Shown here: piece by piece, positions 46,502 through 56,163 of the stretch
How the letters are laid out: each line of letters opens with the position of its first letter
Numbering within the stretch: the first letter of the stretch is position 1
Virus record (IMG/VR): IMGVR_UViG_3300042520_001558
Coordinates: 1-64,000 of that record
Direction: 5' to 3' (one strand)
Origin: a virus
DNA length: 64,000 bases
Program-made: the position numbers and the translations under genes
The notes under the pieces: model-generated
Told to the model about the DNA's origin: nothing
Databases searched by the model: none
The model's input: the letters and a program-made list of their open reading frames with translations, nothing else

Positions 46502-49292
46502 TAGCAGAAAGTGCTGCCGCTCTTGATTTAGGCACAGATAAAACTGCATCTCTAACTAAACATGTATTTGTTGAATACAATAATTTATCAATCATTTTAT
46601 ATGAAACGGTATTTCCGAAATTAGAGCCACCTGCAATGTATCCTGATATTTCAGTTCCAAATCCTCGTCCAGCTTGTCTTGCTTGAGACATAGCAGCAAT
46701 AGAAGTTCCATTCCAAGTATCAGTTGAAAATGTAAATTCATAAATCGCAGTAGTTGTTGAAGCTGAAGTTGTTCCGCCATAATAATATCCCTTCGTTGAG
46801 GAATTTGTTGCCCCAGCATTAGCTCGTGAAGTTGGGACAATGTTTCCTAATGAAGTTATTGTAGTATCTGTGCCAAATAACATTTTATCAGTTCTATTGA
46901 AATATGATGGAGTTGTATTCATTCCGCCATTCCAATATCCAGCACTTGACGAATTAAATGCTGCAACGGCATATCTTCCGGCTGATAAAGTGGCAGCTGT
47001 AGCATAATAGGCTTCTGTTGCAAATGTCCAACCGTCACATTTTGTATATGATGTTGTAGAAGCAGCATTACGACCACCAGCCCAATAACCTTTTGATGCA
47101 CTATTAACACCATCAAGATTTGCTCTCGCACCATCTGCTAAAACTTGAGCCGTATCAGAATATGCTTTAGATGAATAAGAAAATTTGAAGATTTTGTTAG
47201 TAGTTGTGGTGCCGGCTACTAAGTCACCACCAGCAAAATAACCAGTAGTTACTGATGAAACTGCGCCTTGACATCTACTTGCTGGTGATATTGATGTTGA
47301 TGATAAATAACATGCTTCAGATGAAAAATCATATACTTCAATACCACTTTGCATTACATTAGTATCATCCTTATATCCTCCAAACAAATACCCACTTAAG
47401 TTATAGTTATTGAATAATGTAGCAGCTCCTACGGATGCTAAATCAGTTGTGGTAAAAGATAATGATAATGAAGTTGCTGACATTGCGCTTGAACTAAAAT
47501 TTATAGCTTCAGTGCTGCTAAATCTAGTAGTTCCATTATAGCCACCAGAAATGTACCCATTTGTTAGGGATGAACTTCCAGCAGCATCATATCGAGCAGT
47601 AGCTAATACTGAGCCATAAGTTCCAGTTGTCAATGATGAAGTTGATGTAGATAAGTGTGTAAATCCATTAACAGTTGTCACTGCTGAAGATGTCCAACCA
47701 CCACAATAGAATGCAATAGAATATGAAGTCGACCCAACAGCTGTAGCACTATACCGTGATGTAGCAAAAGTTGCAGTTGCAGTAGTTGAAGTTTCACTTC
47801 CTAAATGGGTTCCTGATATGATAGATGATGTAGACCCGCCAACAGTTGAACCACCCATCATCCAACCATATGTACTATTTGGCGCAGAAAAACCTGTCCC
47901 ATAATAAAGCGGTGAAGGTATTGCATTACTAACTGCAACTCGAGATTCGGTATCAAACACAAAACCTTCAATTAACCCAGTTACTGAAACACCTTGCCAA
48001 CCTCCACATGAATATCCACGTGCATAACTTTGAAATGTAGACATAGCATATCGTGCAGTTGATAATGTCATCGACGTTGTTTTTTGAACTTCGGTGCTAT
48101 AATGAATACCATCAATTAGCGTCCGTGCAGTGCCATTAGTTCCTCCCAGAAAGTATCCAATTCTTGCTGATGAAATACCACGAAGCGCGGTTCGTGCAAG
48201 TGAAAGATTAGAACCTGCAAAACGAGTAGAACCTAATGTTGCATAATCAATACATTCTATAAGCGTTGAGTATACACCAGATGAAGTATTTCCACCAGCA
48301 ACATATGAACGACCTGTCATATTATGGAATACTCGGGTCCAAACACCAGCACCCATTGATTGACCAATACTTAGTGTGCTTGAAACATTTGTGGTTGCAT
48401 GTGATAAGAATCCAATCTTTTTGATAGAAGATAAGATACTTGCTGCAGTATTTTCTCCACCTAACAAATAACCTGCTTGTGTAGAATTGACCCCTTGAGC
48501 ATAAGTTGTTGCACTAGTAAAAACAGCAGAAACCGAAAAAGTTGTAGTTGATATGATATTGAAACCAGAAACATTCGTTTGACCACCTGATGAAGCCGCA
48601 GTACTTGAACCACTGGCACAAAAACCAACTGTTGTATTGTCTAATCCTGCTGCAGCCGTTCTAGCACTTCCTAAAACTGCTGAAGGATTTAGTGATGTTA
48701 TCGTACTAAATGTCAATCCATCAATTTCAGTTGAGACTGAACCTGAAACTCCGCCAATACCAAATCCTGTATCTGTTCCAGAAACCCCTGCAGGATATCC
48801 TCGAGCAACAGCTGCTCTAGTAGCATATACCCCAGATGAATAGGTTGAATAGTTTACGCTAGTAGTTGATTGAGATTCGGTACCAATTGAACCGCCATTT
48901 GTTCCATAATATCCACTCCATAAAAAACCTGATGTCGGTCCATTCAAAGAGCCTGCATTGGTAATAGCTGAACCAAGAACTGCAGTTATTGCTAACATTG
49001 ATTCTGTAGTGAAATTGATACCATCGATATCATTTACTCTTGTACCGGTATCAGAGTTATACCCCCCGCAAATTAGTCCAACAGTAGGACTTGATAATCC
49101 AGTACATTGTCTTCTTATGTTTGTGATAAACAATGCAGGAGTAAAAGTCGTTTCTGTTGCGTAATCAATAGCAGTAAACACATTCGTACTTGCTGCTGCC
49201 GGAGTTTTACCACCTACTGAATAACCAACACCTTGAAGTAAGCTAGGGTCAACTGTCGTAATATCAATATTTACTTTATAGAAGAAAGCCAT
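46497..49292 (-). CDS. Fibre protein with Kelch-like GYxxGG repeats
   Basis: A 931-residue protein made of more than a dozen repeats of about 45-55 residues with the core GY(F/W)xGGxx..., then a segment like IDGINFTTE or IYEFTFSTD (for example SSAGYWNGGMNTTPS, STKGYYYGGTTSA). This resembles Kelch or beta-propeller blades and is seen in some phage fibres. One or two propellers could form a binding head. Confidence 0.72.
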   Translation of the reverse strand: MAFFYKVNIDITTVDPSLLQGVGYSVGGKTPAAASTNVFTAIDYATETTFTPALFITNIRRQCTGLSSPTVGLICGGYNSDTGTRVNDIDGINFTTESMLAITAVLGSAITNAGSLNGPTSGFLWSGYYGTNGGSIGTESQSTTSVNYSTYSSGVYATRAAVARGYPAGVSGTDTGFGIGGVSGSVSTEIDGLTFSTITSLNPSAVLGSARTAAAGLDNTTVGFCASGSSTAASSGGQTNVSGFNIISTTTFSVSAVFTSATTYAQGVNSTQAGYLLGGENTAASILSSIKKIGFLSHATTNVSSTLSIGQSMGAGVWTRVFHNMTGRSYVAGGNTSSGVYSTLIECIDYATLGSTRFAGSNLSLARTALRGISSARIGYFLGGTNGTARTLIDGIHYSTEVQKTTSMTLSTARYAMSTFQSYARGYSCGGWQGVSVTGLIEGFVFDTESRVAVSNAIPSPLYYGTGFSAPNSTYGWMMGGSTVGGSTSSIISGTHLGSETSTTATATFATSRYSATAVGSTSYSIAFYCGGWTSSAVTTVNGFTHLSTSTSSLTTGTYGSVLATARYDAAGSSSLTNGYISGGYNGTTRFSSTEAINFSSSAMSATSLSLSFTTTDLASVGAATLFNNYNLSGYLFGGYKDDTNVMQSGIEVYDFSSEACYLSSTSISPASRCQGAVSSVTTGYFAGGDLVAGTTTTNKIFKFSYSSKAYSDTAQVLADGARANLDGVNSASKGYWAGGRNAASTTSYTKCDGWTFATEAYYATAATLSAGRYAVAAFNSSSAGYWNGGMNTTPSYFNRTDKMLFGTDTTITSLGNIVPTSRANAGATNSSTKGYYYGGTTSASTTTAIYEFTFSTDTWNGTSIAAMSQARQAGRGFGTEISGYIAGGSNFGNTVSYKMIDKLLYSTNTCLVRDAVLSVPKSRAAALSAI

Positions 49293-49308
49293 GATTCATT
49301 CTCCTATA

Positions 49309-49971
49309 TTAAGCAACCCAAAGAGTATCAAAATCAATAGCTCGTAATTGTGCAAGAGTAGTTGAATTGTTGATAGCTTCCGCAATAGATTTCTCTTTAT
49401 TGAAACAAGATTGAACATGAGTAATCACAGCAGAAGCAAGAGCACTAATTGCAGATGCATCTAATGATACCCATGAACCATCACTTGCTTTCCAATTGAT
49501 AGTAATTGACGGATTGATAAGTGATGCAGTATAAGCTCCATTCAAAGTTGCTTGGGATTCTCTGTCAGTTTTGATAGCGCTTCCATTGACATCAATACTG
49601 GCTACTTCTTTGTCATAACGATAGTTTGCTAATTGATTGAGCATTTGAACTTTACCTTCAGTTAGAATACTTGCTACTTGTTGAGCAACAGTAGTAGTGA
49701 CTCCATTTTCAGTGCTATCAGATAAAGTATCTTCGATAGGGGTGGTGACATAGGTTTGTTTCCATACTCCATTGTCAAGCGCTGGGGCTTGACGAACGGA
49801 TTCTGTAAAACGTGGAGCATCATAAGGAAAAGCCGCTATTTCTAGCGGTTCAAATCCAATTGAGCTAAGGTGTGCAATATCAATGATTTGTGGAAAACAA
49901 ATGTGTTCAAAGCGACGTTTGATTTCTTCGTATGATACTGGTTGTAATGTTGCGACTTCTAAAAATTGCAT
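49309..49971 (-). CDS. Tail-fibre assembly-type protein (DUF4376-like)
   Basis: A 220-residue protein. From ~112 on, YRYDKEVASIDVNGSAIKTD, then RESQATLNGAYTASL, INWKASDGSWVSLDAS and HVQSCFNKEK form the DUF4376 pattern common beside phage fibres. The N-terminal part contains an unusual PRFTESVRQAPALDNGVWKQ. It is probably an assembly chaperone or minor fibre part. Confidence 0.75.
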   Translation of the reverse strand: MQFLEVATLQPVSYEEIKRRFEHICFPQIIDIAHLSSIGFEPLEIAAFPYDAPRFTESVRQAPALDNGVWKQTYVTTPIEDTLSDSTENGVTTTVAQQVASILTEGKVQMLNQLANYRYDKEVASIDVNGSAIKTDRESQATLNGAYTASLINPSITINWKASDGSWVSLDASAISALASAVITHVQSCFNKEKSIAEAINNSTTLAQLRAIDFDTLWVA

Positions 49972-50016
49972 AATGGTTTATCTCCGAGTGAATGTTAGTA
50001 TATGATGTATTTAGTA

Positions 50017-53000
50017 TTAGCGACTATCTTTAGATACCATTACACCTCTCCAAGTAGTACCACCGTCTCTTGTATAGAATGTTAGAATGTCAGTACCTGA
50101 TGCAGTAAGAGTTGGAGCAGCACCACTTGACCATTTAGTACCAGATGGCCATGTAACTGTATAAGCACCACCATTAGTTAGTTCAAGTGTGAATGATGCC
50201 GCATTACCTGATGCTGGAGCACCAGAAAATGTATAAGTAGTTGCACCGTTCAATGTCATAGAAACCATTGAGCCATTTAGAACATTGATATTTTGAGCAC
50301 CTGATACTGCTCCGTAGTTGTTAGCAACTTCAACATAGCTATGAGCCAGGAATGACTTATTGTTATAAGTTCTAACATAAGCAGAATCAGACATGTAGAT
50401 ACCACCGCCATATGATTCATTATACCAGCCTTGAGCACCAGAACTTCTAAACCAACCACCAGTGTATATTTGTCCATTTGCTGTGAAATTGCCAGTAACT
50501 GTACCTCCGCCAATTGGCAAAGCATAAGACCCAACATTTACACTATCAACAATAACTTTCCATGCTCCCCATGAATTAGATGATAATTCACGAAGATAAA
50601 AGTTATCATCCCAGTATCCTTTAGACATTTGCCATCCATATCTATCACCTGCATAATGACCCATTGCAGTCATCCATGTAATATGTGAAGCAACAGGAGC
50701 ATTTGCTGGAGGACCATTATACAAGTAAAAACCACTTTTTTGCGTTGTGACATTATTCATATCTGAGATAGTATCAGTAGCTGCAGCGCCATTCGTTCCA
50801 GAACAAATATTAGCTAAGGAAATTCCGCCTACAGCGCTTGAATCATCAGCGACACGAGCACTATCTACACGAACACCATAAGTTTGAGAACCATTCCATC
50901 CCATCAATGTAGGGAAAGAAGCTGTCCAAGCTTGTGTAGAATTTGTGCTATTGACTGCAGTTCCATCTGGCGAAGTACCGGCAGAAGCATCAAAGATTGA
51001 ATGACCATTACCATAGTTCTTCCATGCCAACTGTCCAACTACTGCAGAAATAGTACCATTTGTGCTCCAAGTAGAACGAGTAGTAGATAAATTTACTGCG
51101 GTTCCTAAAATATTAAACCACATTGGCATTGATGATATACAATTAGACCCATCAAATCCAAAATACTTAGTACCAGTATTACCAAAGTAAATGTAACCTG
51201 TTGTTGGAGTAGCAGCTCGTGACGAAGTAATGTCGCTGCTTGATAAGGTTCCGCCAATCCAAACTGCTCCACCTTCATTAATACGCATTCTTTCTAAATT
51301 ATTTGTCATAAAGACTATTGGAGTATTTGTTCCTGTTCTTAGTTCAGATTGGGCTCCATTTGAAGTCAAGGCAATAGTAGAAGAACCATTCGCTACCGTC
51401 AATCCAGTATAAGAACCATCAGTACTTGTTATTGCGATAGAAGAACCACTATTGTCAATATCTTGAACAGTTAAAAACCCACGAATAGTTCCAGAACCAT
51501 AAACATCAAGTTTTGAATATGCAGTAGAACCACCAATTGCAACATTACCAGCATTGTCAATACGCATTCTTTCTGTGCCAGCAACATTGAATGTAAAATT
51601 AGGAGTGCTAGAACCACTTGCGTTTAAGGTTACTATCCCATTAGTTTCATCAAATATTTGTTCTAAATATGGATTTTTCGTTTGACCTAAAATACCTGTA
51701 CGTTGGAGAACATTAGAACCAGTAGCATTTTTTCTTACCTCTAATGAAACTGTAGGAGCTGATATTCCAATACCTACGTTGCCTTGAGAAAGTCTCATTC
51801 GTTGAACGCCTTCAGTAGCAAACGAAATGTCTCCATTATTTGTATGAATAGATAATCCATTTGTATTGATTGCTTCGAGAGCACAACCATTGGCGTTGTT
51901 CATACCAGAGTTATAGGTCATGGTTCCGGCAGTTGTTTTTCCGTAATAAGTTATATTGACAGAAGACCATGAAGAAGCATAAAAATCATGAGCACCTGCA
52001 AGAAGTGTTGCCGCATCAGTTGTGTGTTGTGATTGAGCACAAATATTACTATTGACTACAAAATTATGTAAAGATGGATTTGTAGCTCCATTGACACCGA
52101 CATTGACACGTCCAGTATAACTAATACGCATTCTTTCTGTTGGAGCCGCAGCGTTAGATGTATGGAAAGTCAAATCAATTTGATTGCTACCATTATTGAT
52201 TGCTCGAATTTGAGCATCACGTACTGACACCCCATTATTGCCAGGGTCCAAGCTAAGCGCGACTGCAGAATTTGCAGTCGCAGAAGTATTGACAAAACGA
52301 GCAACTCCAATAGCCGCTCCAGCTGATGTGCCAAAAGCTTGTAATGTTCCTTGTGACGCTGTAGCAGTTCCACCGATACCAACGTTACCAGTAGTGTTTA
52401 ACGTTGCAAGTGATAACAACCCACTTGATGGATTGTATGTAAGACCTGAGTCTGTCGCTAATGTAACACCCGTACCTTGTGAAGTTGCAAACGTTGGAAA
52501 GTAAGATGCATTGGTTTGATTATCAGATGCAGACACTGAACCACCTGCAACTGTTGTCCATGATGGTGCAGCAGAAGGACCACCTGATGTTAGTACCTGA
52601 CCGGCAGTACCATAGTTAGCTCCGCCAATACCCCATTGTCCAGAAGCACCTATACGAAAACGTTCTGTTGCGTTAGTATGGAAAGATAATGGGAATGATT
52701 GATAGTTACCAAAATTTACGGTGGTTCCATTACTGCTTAATAAAACGTCCGTTTCAAAGGTTGCACCATCATACATTGACCATTTTTGAGCATATGAATT
52801 TATTGCTCTATCATTCGACATAGCAAGTTTTGCACCAAGGCCAGTAGGATTAACTCCAATACCAACATTACCAGCAGTATCAATACGCAAACGTTCTGCG
52901 CCACTTGTTTGAAAAACAATAGGAAGAAATGAACCAGTACCAATTTTATCAGCCCAAATGTTTGCTTGTATTGATGTAATATTGATACCAGCTCTAGCAC

Positions 53001-53235
53001 TATTAAACATATCTGAAGAACCATAAACTACAAACTGAGATGATGTAGCAGTTCCATTTGGAATAGCAGATATAGTAGTATTAGTATTAGCAGTACTAGT
53101 TTGAAATGCAACGCGATTAGAATGTGTTGCATTATCAAAATCACCTTGAATACGAGCTCCTGTAGAATCAAATATCAGATTAGCTCCGACATTGACTCCG
53201 TTTTTTACTTTGAAATTTGAATTGTTGATTGCCAT
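50017..53235 (-). CDS. Long tail-fibre protein
   Basis: A 1072-residue fibre. It opens MAINNSNFKVKNGVNVGANL, like its upstream neighbour, and contains repeated segments such as TERMRISYTGRVNVGVNGAT and GNVGIGVNPTG, plus TGYIYFGNTGTKYFGFDGSN shared with the 53250 product. The C-terminus does not carry the S74 motif. A CTAAATA-type late box overlaps the end of the 53250 gene. Confidence 0.8.
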   Translation of the reverse strand: MAINNSNFKVKNGVNVGANLIFDSTGARIQGDFDNATHSNRVAFQTSTANTNTTISAIPNGTATSSQFVVYGSSDMFNSARAGINITSIQANIWADKIGTGSFLPIVFQTSGAERLRIDTAGNVGIGVNPTGLGAKLAMSNDRAINSYAQKWSMYDGATFETDVLLSSNGTTVNFGNYQSFPLSFHTNATERFRIGASGQWGIGGANYGTAGQVLTSGGPSAAPSWTTVAGGSVSASDNQTNASYFPTFATSQGTGVTLATDSGLTYNPSSGLLSLATLNTTGNVGIGGTATASQGTLQAFGTSAGAAIGVARFVNTSATANSAVALSLDPGNNGVSVRDAQIRAINNGSNQIDLTFHTSNAAAPTERMRISYTGRVNVGVNGATNPSLHNFVVNSNICAQSQHTTDAATLLAGAHDFYASSWSSVNITYYGKTTAGTMTYNSGMNNANGCALEAINTNGLSIHTNNGDISFATEGVQRMRLSQGNVGIGISAPTVSLEVRKNATGSNVLQRTGILGQTKNPYLEQIFDETNGIVTLNASGSSTPNFTFNVAGTERMRIDNAGNVAIGGSTAYSKLDVYGSGTIRGFLTVQDIDNSGSSIAITSTDGSYTGLTVANGSSTIALTSNGAQSELRTGTNTPIVFMTNNLERMRINEGGAVWIGGTLSSSDITSSRAATPTTGYIYFGNTGTKYFGFDGSNCISSMPMWFNILGTAVNLSTTRSTWSTNGTISAVVGQLAWKNYGNGHSIFDASAGTSPDGTAVNSTNSTQAWTASFPTLMGWNGSQTYGVRVDSARVADDSSAVGGISLANICSGTNGAAATDTISDMNNVTTQKSGFYLYNGPPANAPVASHITWMTAMGHYAGDRYGWQMSKGYWDDNFYLRELSSNSWGAWKVIVDSVNVGSYALPIGGGTVTGNFTANGQIYTGGWFRSSGAQGWYNESYGGGIYMSDSAYVRTYNNKSFLAHSYVEVANNYGAVSGAQNINVLNGSMVSMTLNGATTYTFSGAPASGNAASFTLELTNGGAYTVTWPSGTKWSSGAAPTLTASGTDILTFYTRDGGTTWRGVMVSKDSR

Positions 53236-53249
53236 GTTTGTGTTGCTCC

Positions 53250-56087
53250 TTATTTAGATTCTAATACTTTGATACGAGCTTCAAGTTCTTTGATAGCTTC
53301 AAGTAATACTGGAATGAGTTTGTCATATGCTACAGTTCTATAACTTTCACCTTCAATTTCAGTTGAAGTCATTACTATTTCTGGCATGACTGCTTGAACT
53401 TGGTCGGCTAAAATACCATAATCTTTCTTACCAGCTTTGCCTTTTGTATGCTCAATTCCTTCTTTCCATGTAAAGGTTCCACCATCAATTGCATTGACAA
53501 TATCAAGAGGGTTTTGAATGACTTGGAAGTTCTCTTTTAGACGAGGGTCAGAATATGCAGTAACGTTGCCAGCTGCAGTAATATCGCCCATACAATAAAA
53601 GTTGCTAGTTCCGTAATCTACACGATTTGCCCAACCACCAACGCTATTTAGCATACCAATACCAGCACCGTCTGCATAGAAATATCCACGAGTTGTTCCG
53701 GCTGGTGCCATTTGAATTGAACCGGACATTGTACCGCCAGTCAAAGGCAATGCATAAGAGCTAAAGTTGCTTGAATGCAAGAACCTTACCCAAGAACCCC
53801 ATGTGCCATTTTGAACATTACGTGAATAAAGCTCAGTAGCATTATCTTCCCAACCCCATGCATTTTGTCTTCCCCAATAACCACCAGCATTAGAATGACG
53901 CATGTTTTCGATAAACCACCAAGTACCTGTTGGGCCACCAACAGATGATTCAGTCCATGAACGACGTGCTGCAGTTGTTTCAGTAAAGTAAGTATTCCAG
54001 TTGCCAGTTGTTCCAAAATTCATTCCCTGATATGTAGCAACTGTAGAAGTTGCCGAGTTTCCTGAACAAGACGATGATGTACCTGAAGTAGTAGCGTAGC
54101 TGACACTAAAATTTGATGGATTATAGACGTAGATGTTAGAACCATCATTACTTCCCCATAACCATGAAGGTTGTCCTCCTTGACCTGACCAATTGAATGT
54201 CATTGCTGTTCCATTGCCACCACTTTGAGATAAAGTAGAAGCTTTAGTTGCAAGAGTCGCAGTTGCAGCATTTCCTGTACAAGAAGCTGAACTTCCTAAA
54301 ATATTGAAATACATTGGCATTGATGTTACAAAGTTAGAACCATCAAAACCGCAATACTTAGTACCAGTATTACCAAAGTAAATGTAACCTGTAGTTGCAG
54401 CAGCAGAACGATAAGCAGTAATGTCACCGGTTGTTAATGAACCAGCAGCAACAAGATTGTTACCGTTCAGTTCTACATAATTAGTTCCATTGCTAAAGAT
54501 ACGAATAATACCATTACTATCAAGTGCTTGAATACCGCATCTAAAAGTACCACCTGACGTACCTGAAAGTAACCAAGTAGCAGAAGCAGCGGTTCCCATC
54601 GTTGTATTGAATGCACCAGTTGTTTGGCCATTAGTTGTGCCCCAACCTGTAGAAAAACCTGATGCACGTACATTATGAGGCGTATAGATACCGTTTGTAT
54701 CAATGAGAGCTCTTTCTGTTCCCCATGCACCAGTATAAGCTCCAGTTCTAAAGCTTATTCCACCTGCATCAGTTACCGCAATACCTGCATATGATGGAGT
54801 TCCACCATTATAGTTCTTGAATGTAAGAGCAGGGTCGTCAGTACCACCAGTCGTTTCCAGTTGAAGAACTGAACCGTATGTTGCATTACCAGGATGCTTC
54901 ATTTGAATACTTGTGCCATCACCAATACGAATACGTTCGACTGAAGAAGTAGCAATTGAAATAGGACCAGTATTAGTATGAATTGAAATACCGGCCGAAT
55001 TGATAGCTTCAATAGCACAAGCATTTGCATTGTTCATACTTGGATTGTACGTCATAGTACCAGCGGTGGTTTTACCCATATATGACATATTGATACTTGA
55101 CCAAGAACTATTGTAATAGTCATGAGCAACTGCTTGAATAGATGAACGAGCTGTTGTGCTTTGAGCTTGAGAAGAAATATAGCCTGTTGATACTAACAGA
55201 GCATTAGCATCAGGAGCAGTTGCAGCATTTACACCTACCGTTACTTGACCTGCAGCATTGATACTCATTCTTTCAACACCACCACCGGAAACACCATCAG
55301 CTTTAGTGCCAAAGCTGATAACCGCACCTTTGTTATTGGCAGTTGAACCAGTTGTACCGGAAGAGATGTATGCATTTCTGAGAGAACTTGATGAAGTATT
55401 ACCTACATCATACCATTCAATGTTACCGTTGTTTCCTGAACCTGCGACCGAGTTTGCAAGTTGTAATGAACCTTGGTCACCAGAACCCATAATAGTCAAA
55501 TAACGTCTATTGCTGGCTGGAGCTAATTGGGTAGAAGTTCCAATAAGAACATTACCGGTGAAGTAAGAACCCAAAGTTGAATGAATAGAAAGTGAATTCC
55601 CCCATGTTACTGCTGCCCCTGGAACACCAATTACTGAAGTTCCTAGAAATAATGAACCGTCAACTGCATCTGTAGCAATTGAAATAACTCCAGCCCCACC
55701 ATTACTATCACTTACTCCTTTAGCATACAATGCACCAGTAGCACTTTGATAATGTCCAGAACGAATGTTGAAGTTTCCACCACCATCATTCCATGAAATA
55801 CGTTTATGAGCACCATCATCTAATAGAATTGCACCACCACCTCCACTTAGCCATAATGCTCCATCAGTAAGAGATTGAGTTGTTGTATTTGTCGATTTTA
55901 TCATCAACGCAGTAGTATTACCATTGGTGACTACGGTGTCCAATGTTTGACTACCACCCGCATTAGCAAGTACATATGCACGAGTCGCTGCATCTGACGC
56001 ATTAACTGGGTCAGCTACATTAGTGATGGTTTTTGAGTTGTTATCAAGGCCATTTTTGACCAAGAAGCGATTGTTGTTGATTGCCAT
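53250..56087 (-). CDS. Tail-fibre protein with C-terminal S74 intramolecular chaperone
   Basis: A 945-residue fibre opening MAINNNRFLVKNGLDNNSKT. The last ~100 residues are a peptidase S74 chaperone: SDPRLKENFQVIQNPLDIV supplies the Ser-Lys dyad, followed by TFTWKEG, KDYGILADQVQAVMPEIV and YDKLIPVLLEAIKEL. Such domains trimerise the fibre and then cut themselves off, probably just before SDPRLK. It shares several modules with the 50017 product, so the two are paralogues. Confidence 0.9.
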   Translation of the reverse strand: MAINNNRFLVKNGLDNNSKTITNVADPVNASDAATRAYVLANAGGSQTLDTVVTNGNTTALMIKSTNTTTQSLTDGALWLSGGGGAILLDDGAHKRISWNDGGGNFNIRSGHYQSATGALYAKGVSDSNGGAGVISIATDAVDGSLFLGTSVIGVPGAAVTWGNSLSIHSTLGSYFTGNVLIGTSTQLAPASNRRYLTIMGSGDQGSLQLANSVAGSGNNGNIEWYDVGNTSSSSLRNAYISSGTTGSTANNKGAVISFGTKADGVSGGGVERMSINAAGQVTVGVNAATAPDANALLVSTGYISSQAQSTTARSSIQAVAHDYYNSSWSSINMSYMGKTTAGTMTYNPSMNNANACAIEAINSAGISIHTNTGPISIATSSVERIRIGDGTSIQMKHPGNATYGSVLQLETTGGTDDPALTFKNYNGGTPSYAGIAVTDAGGISFRTGAYTGAWGTERALIDTNGIYTPHNVRASGFSTGWGTTNGQTTGAFNTTMGTAASATWLLSGTSGGTFRCGIQALDSNGIIRIFSNGTNYVELNGNNLVAAGSLTTGDITAYRSAAATTGYIYFGNTGTKYCGFDGSNFVTSMPMYFNILGSSASCTGNAATATLATKASTLSQSGGNGTAMTFNWSGQGGQPSWLWGSNDGSNIYVYNPSNFSVSYATTSGTSSSCSGNSATSTVATYQGMNFGTTGNWNTYFTETTAARRSWTESSVGGPTGTWWFIENMRHSNAGGYWGRQNAWGWEDNATELYSRNVQNGTWGSWVRFLHSSNFSSYALPLTGGTMSGSIQMAPAGTTRGYFYADGAGIGMLNSVGGWANRVDYGTSNFYCMGDITAAGNVTAYSDPRLKENFQVIQNPLDIVNAIDGGTFTWKEGIEHTKGKAGKKDYGILADQVQAVMPEIVMTSTEIEGESYRTVAYDKLIPVLLEAIKELEARIKVLESK

Positions 56088-56125
56088 AATTCCCTATCCT
56101 TATGAACTATTTTAGAAATAGTATA

Positions 56126-56153
56126 ATGGAGAGAGCTCTATGGCTCTCTCCAT
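56126..56153 (-). terminator. Hairpin after the 56164 fibre gene
   Basis: ATGGAGAGAG (56126-56135) and CTCTCTCCAT (56144-56153), a ten-base perfect stem with an eight-base loop, ten bases past the stop codon on the minus strand. There is no strong U run. It resembles the hairpin at 22495. Confidence 0.6.
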
Positions 56154-56163
56154 GATTTGCTTA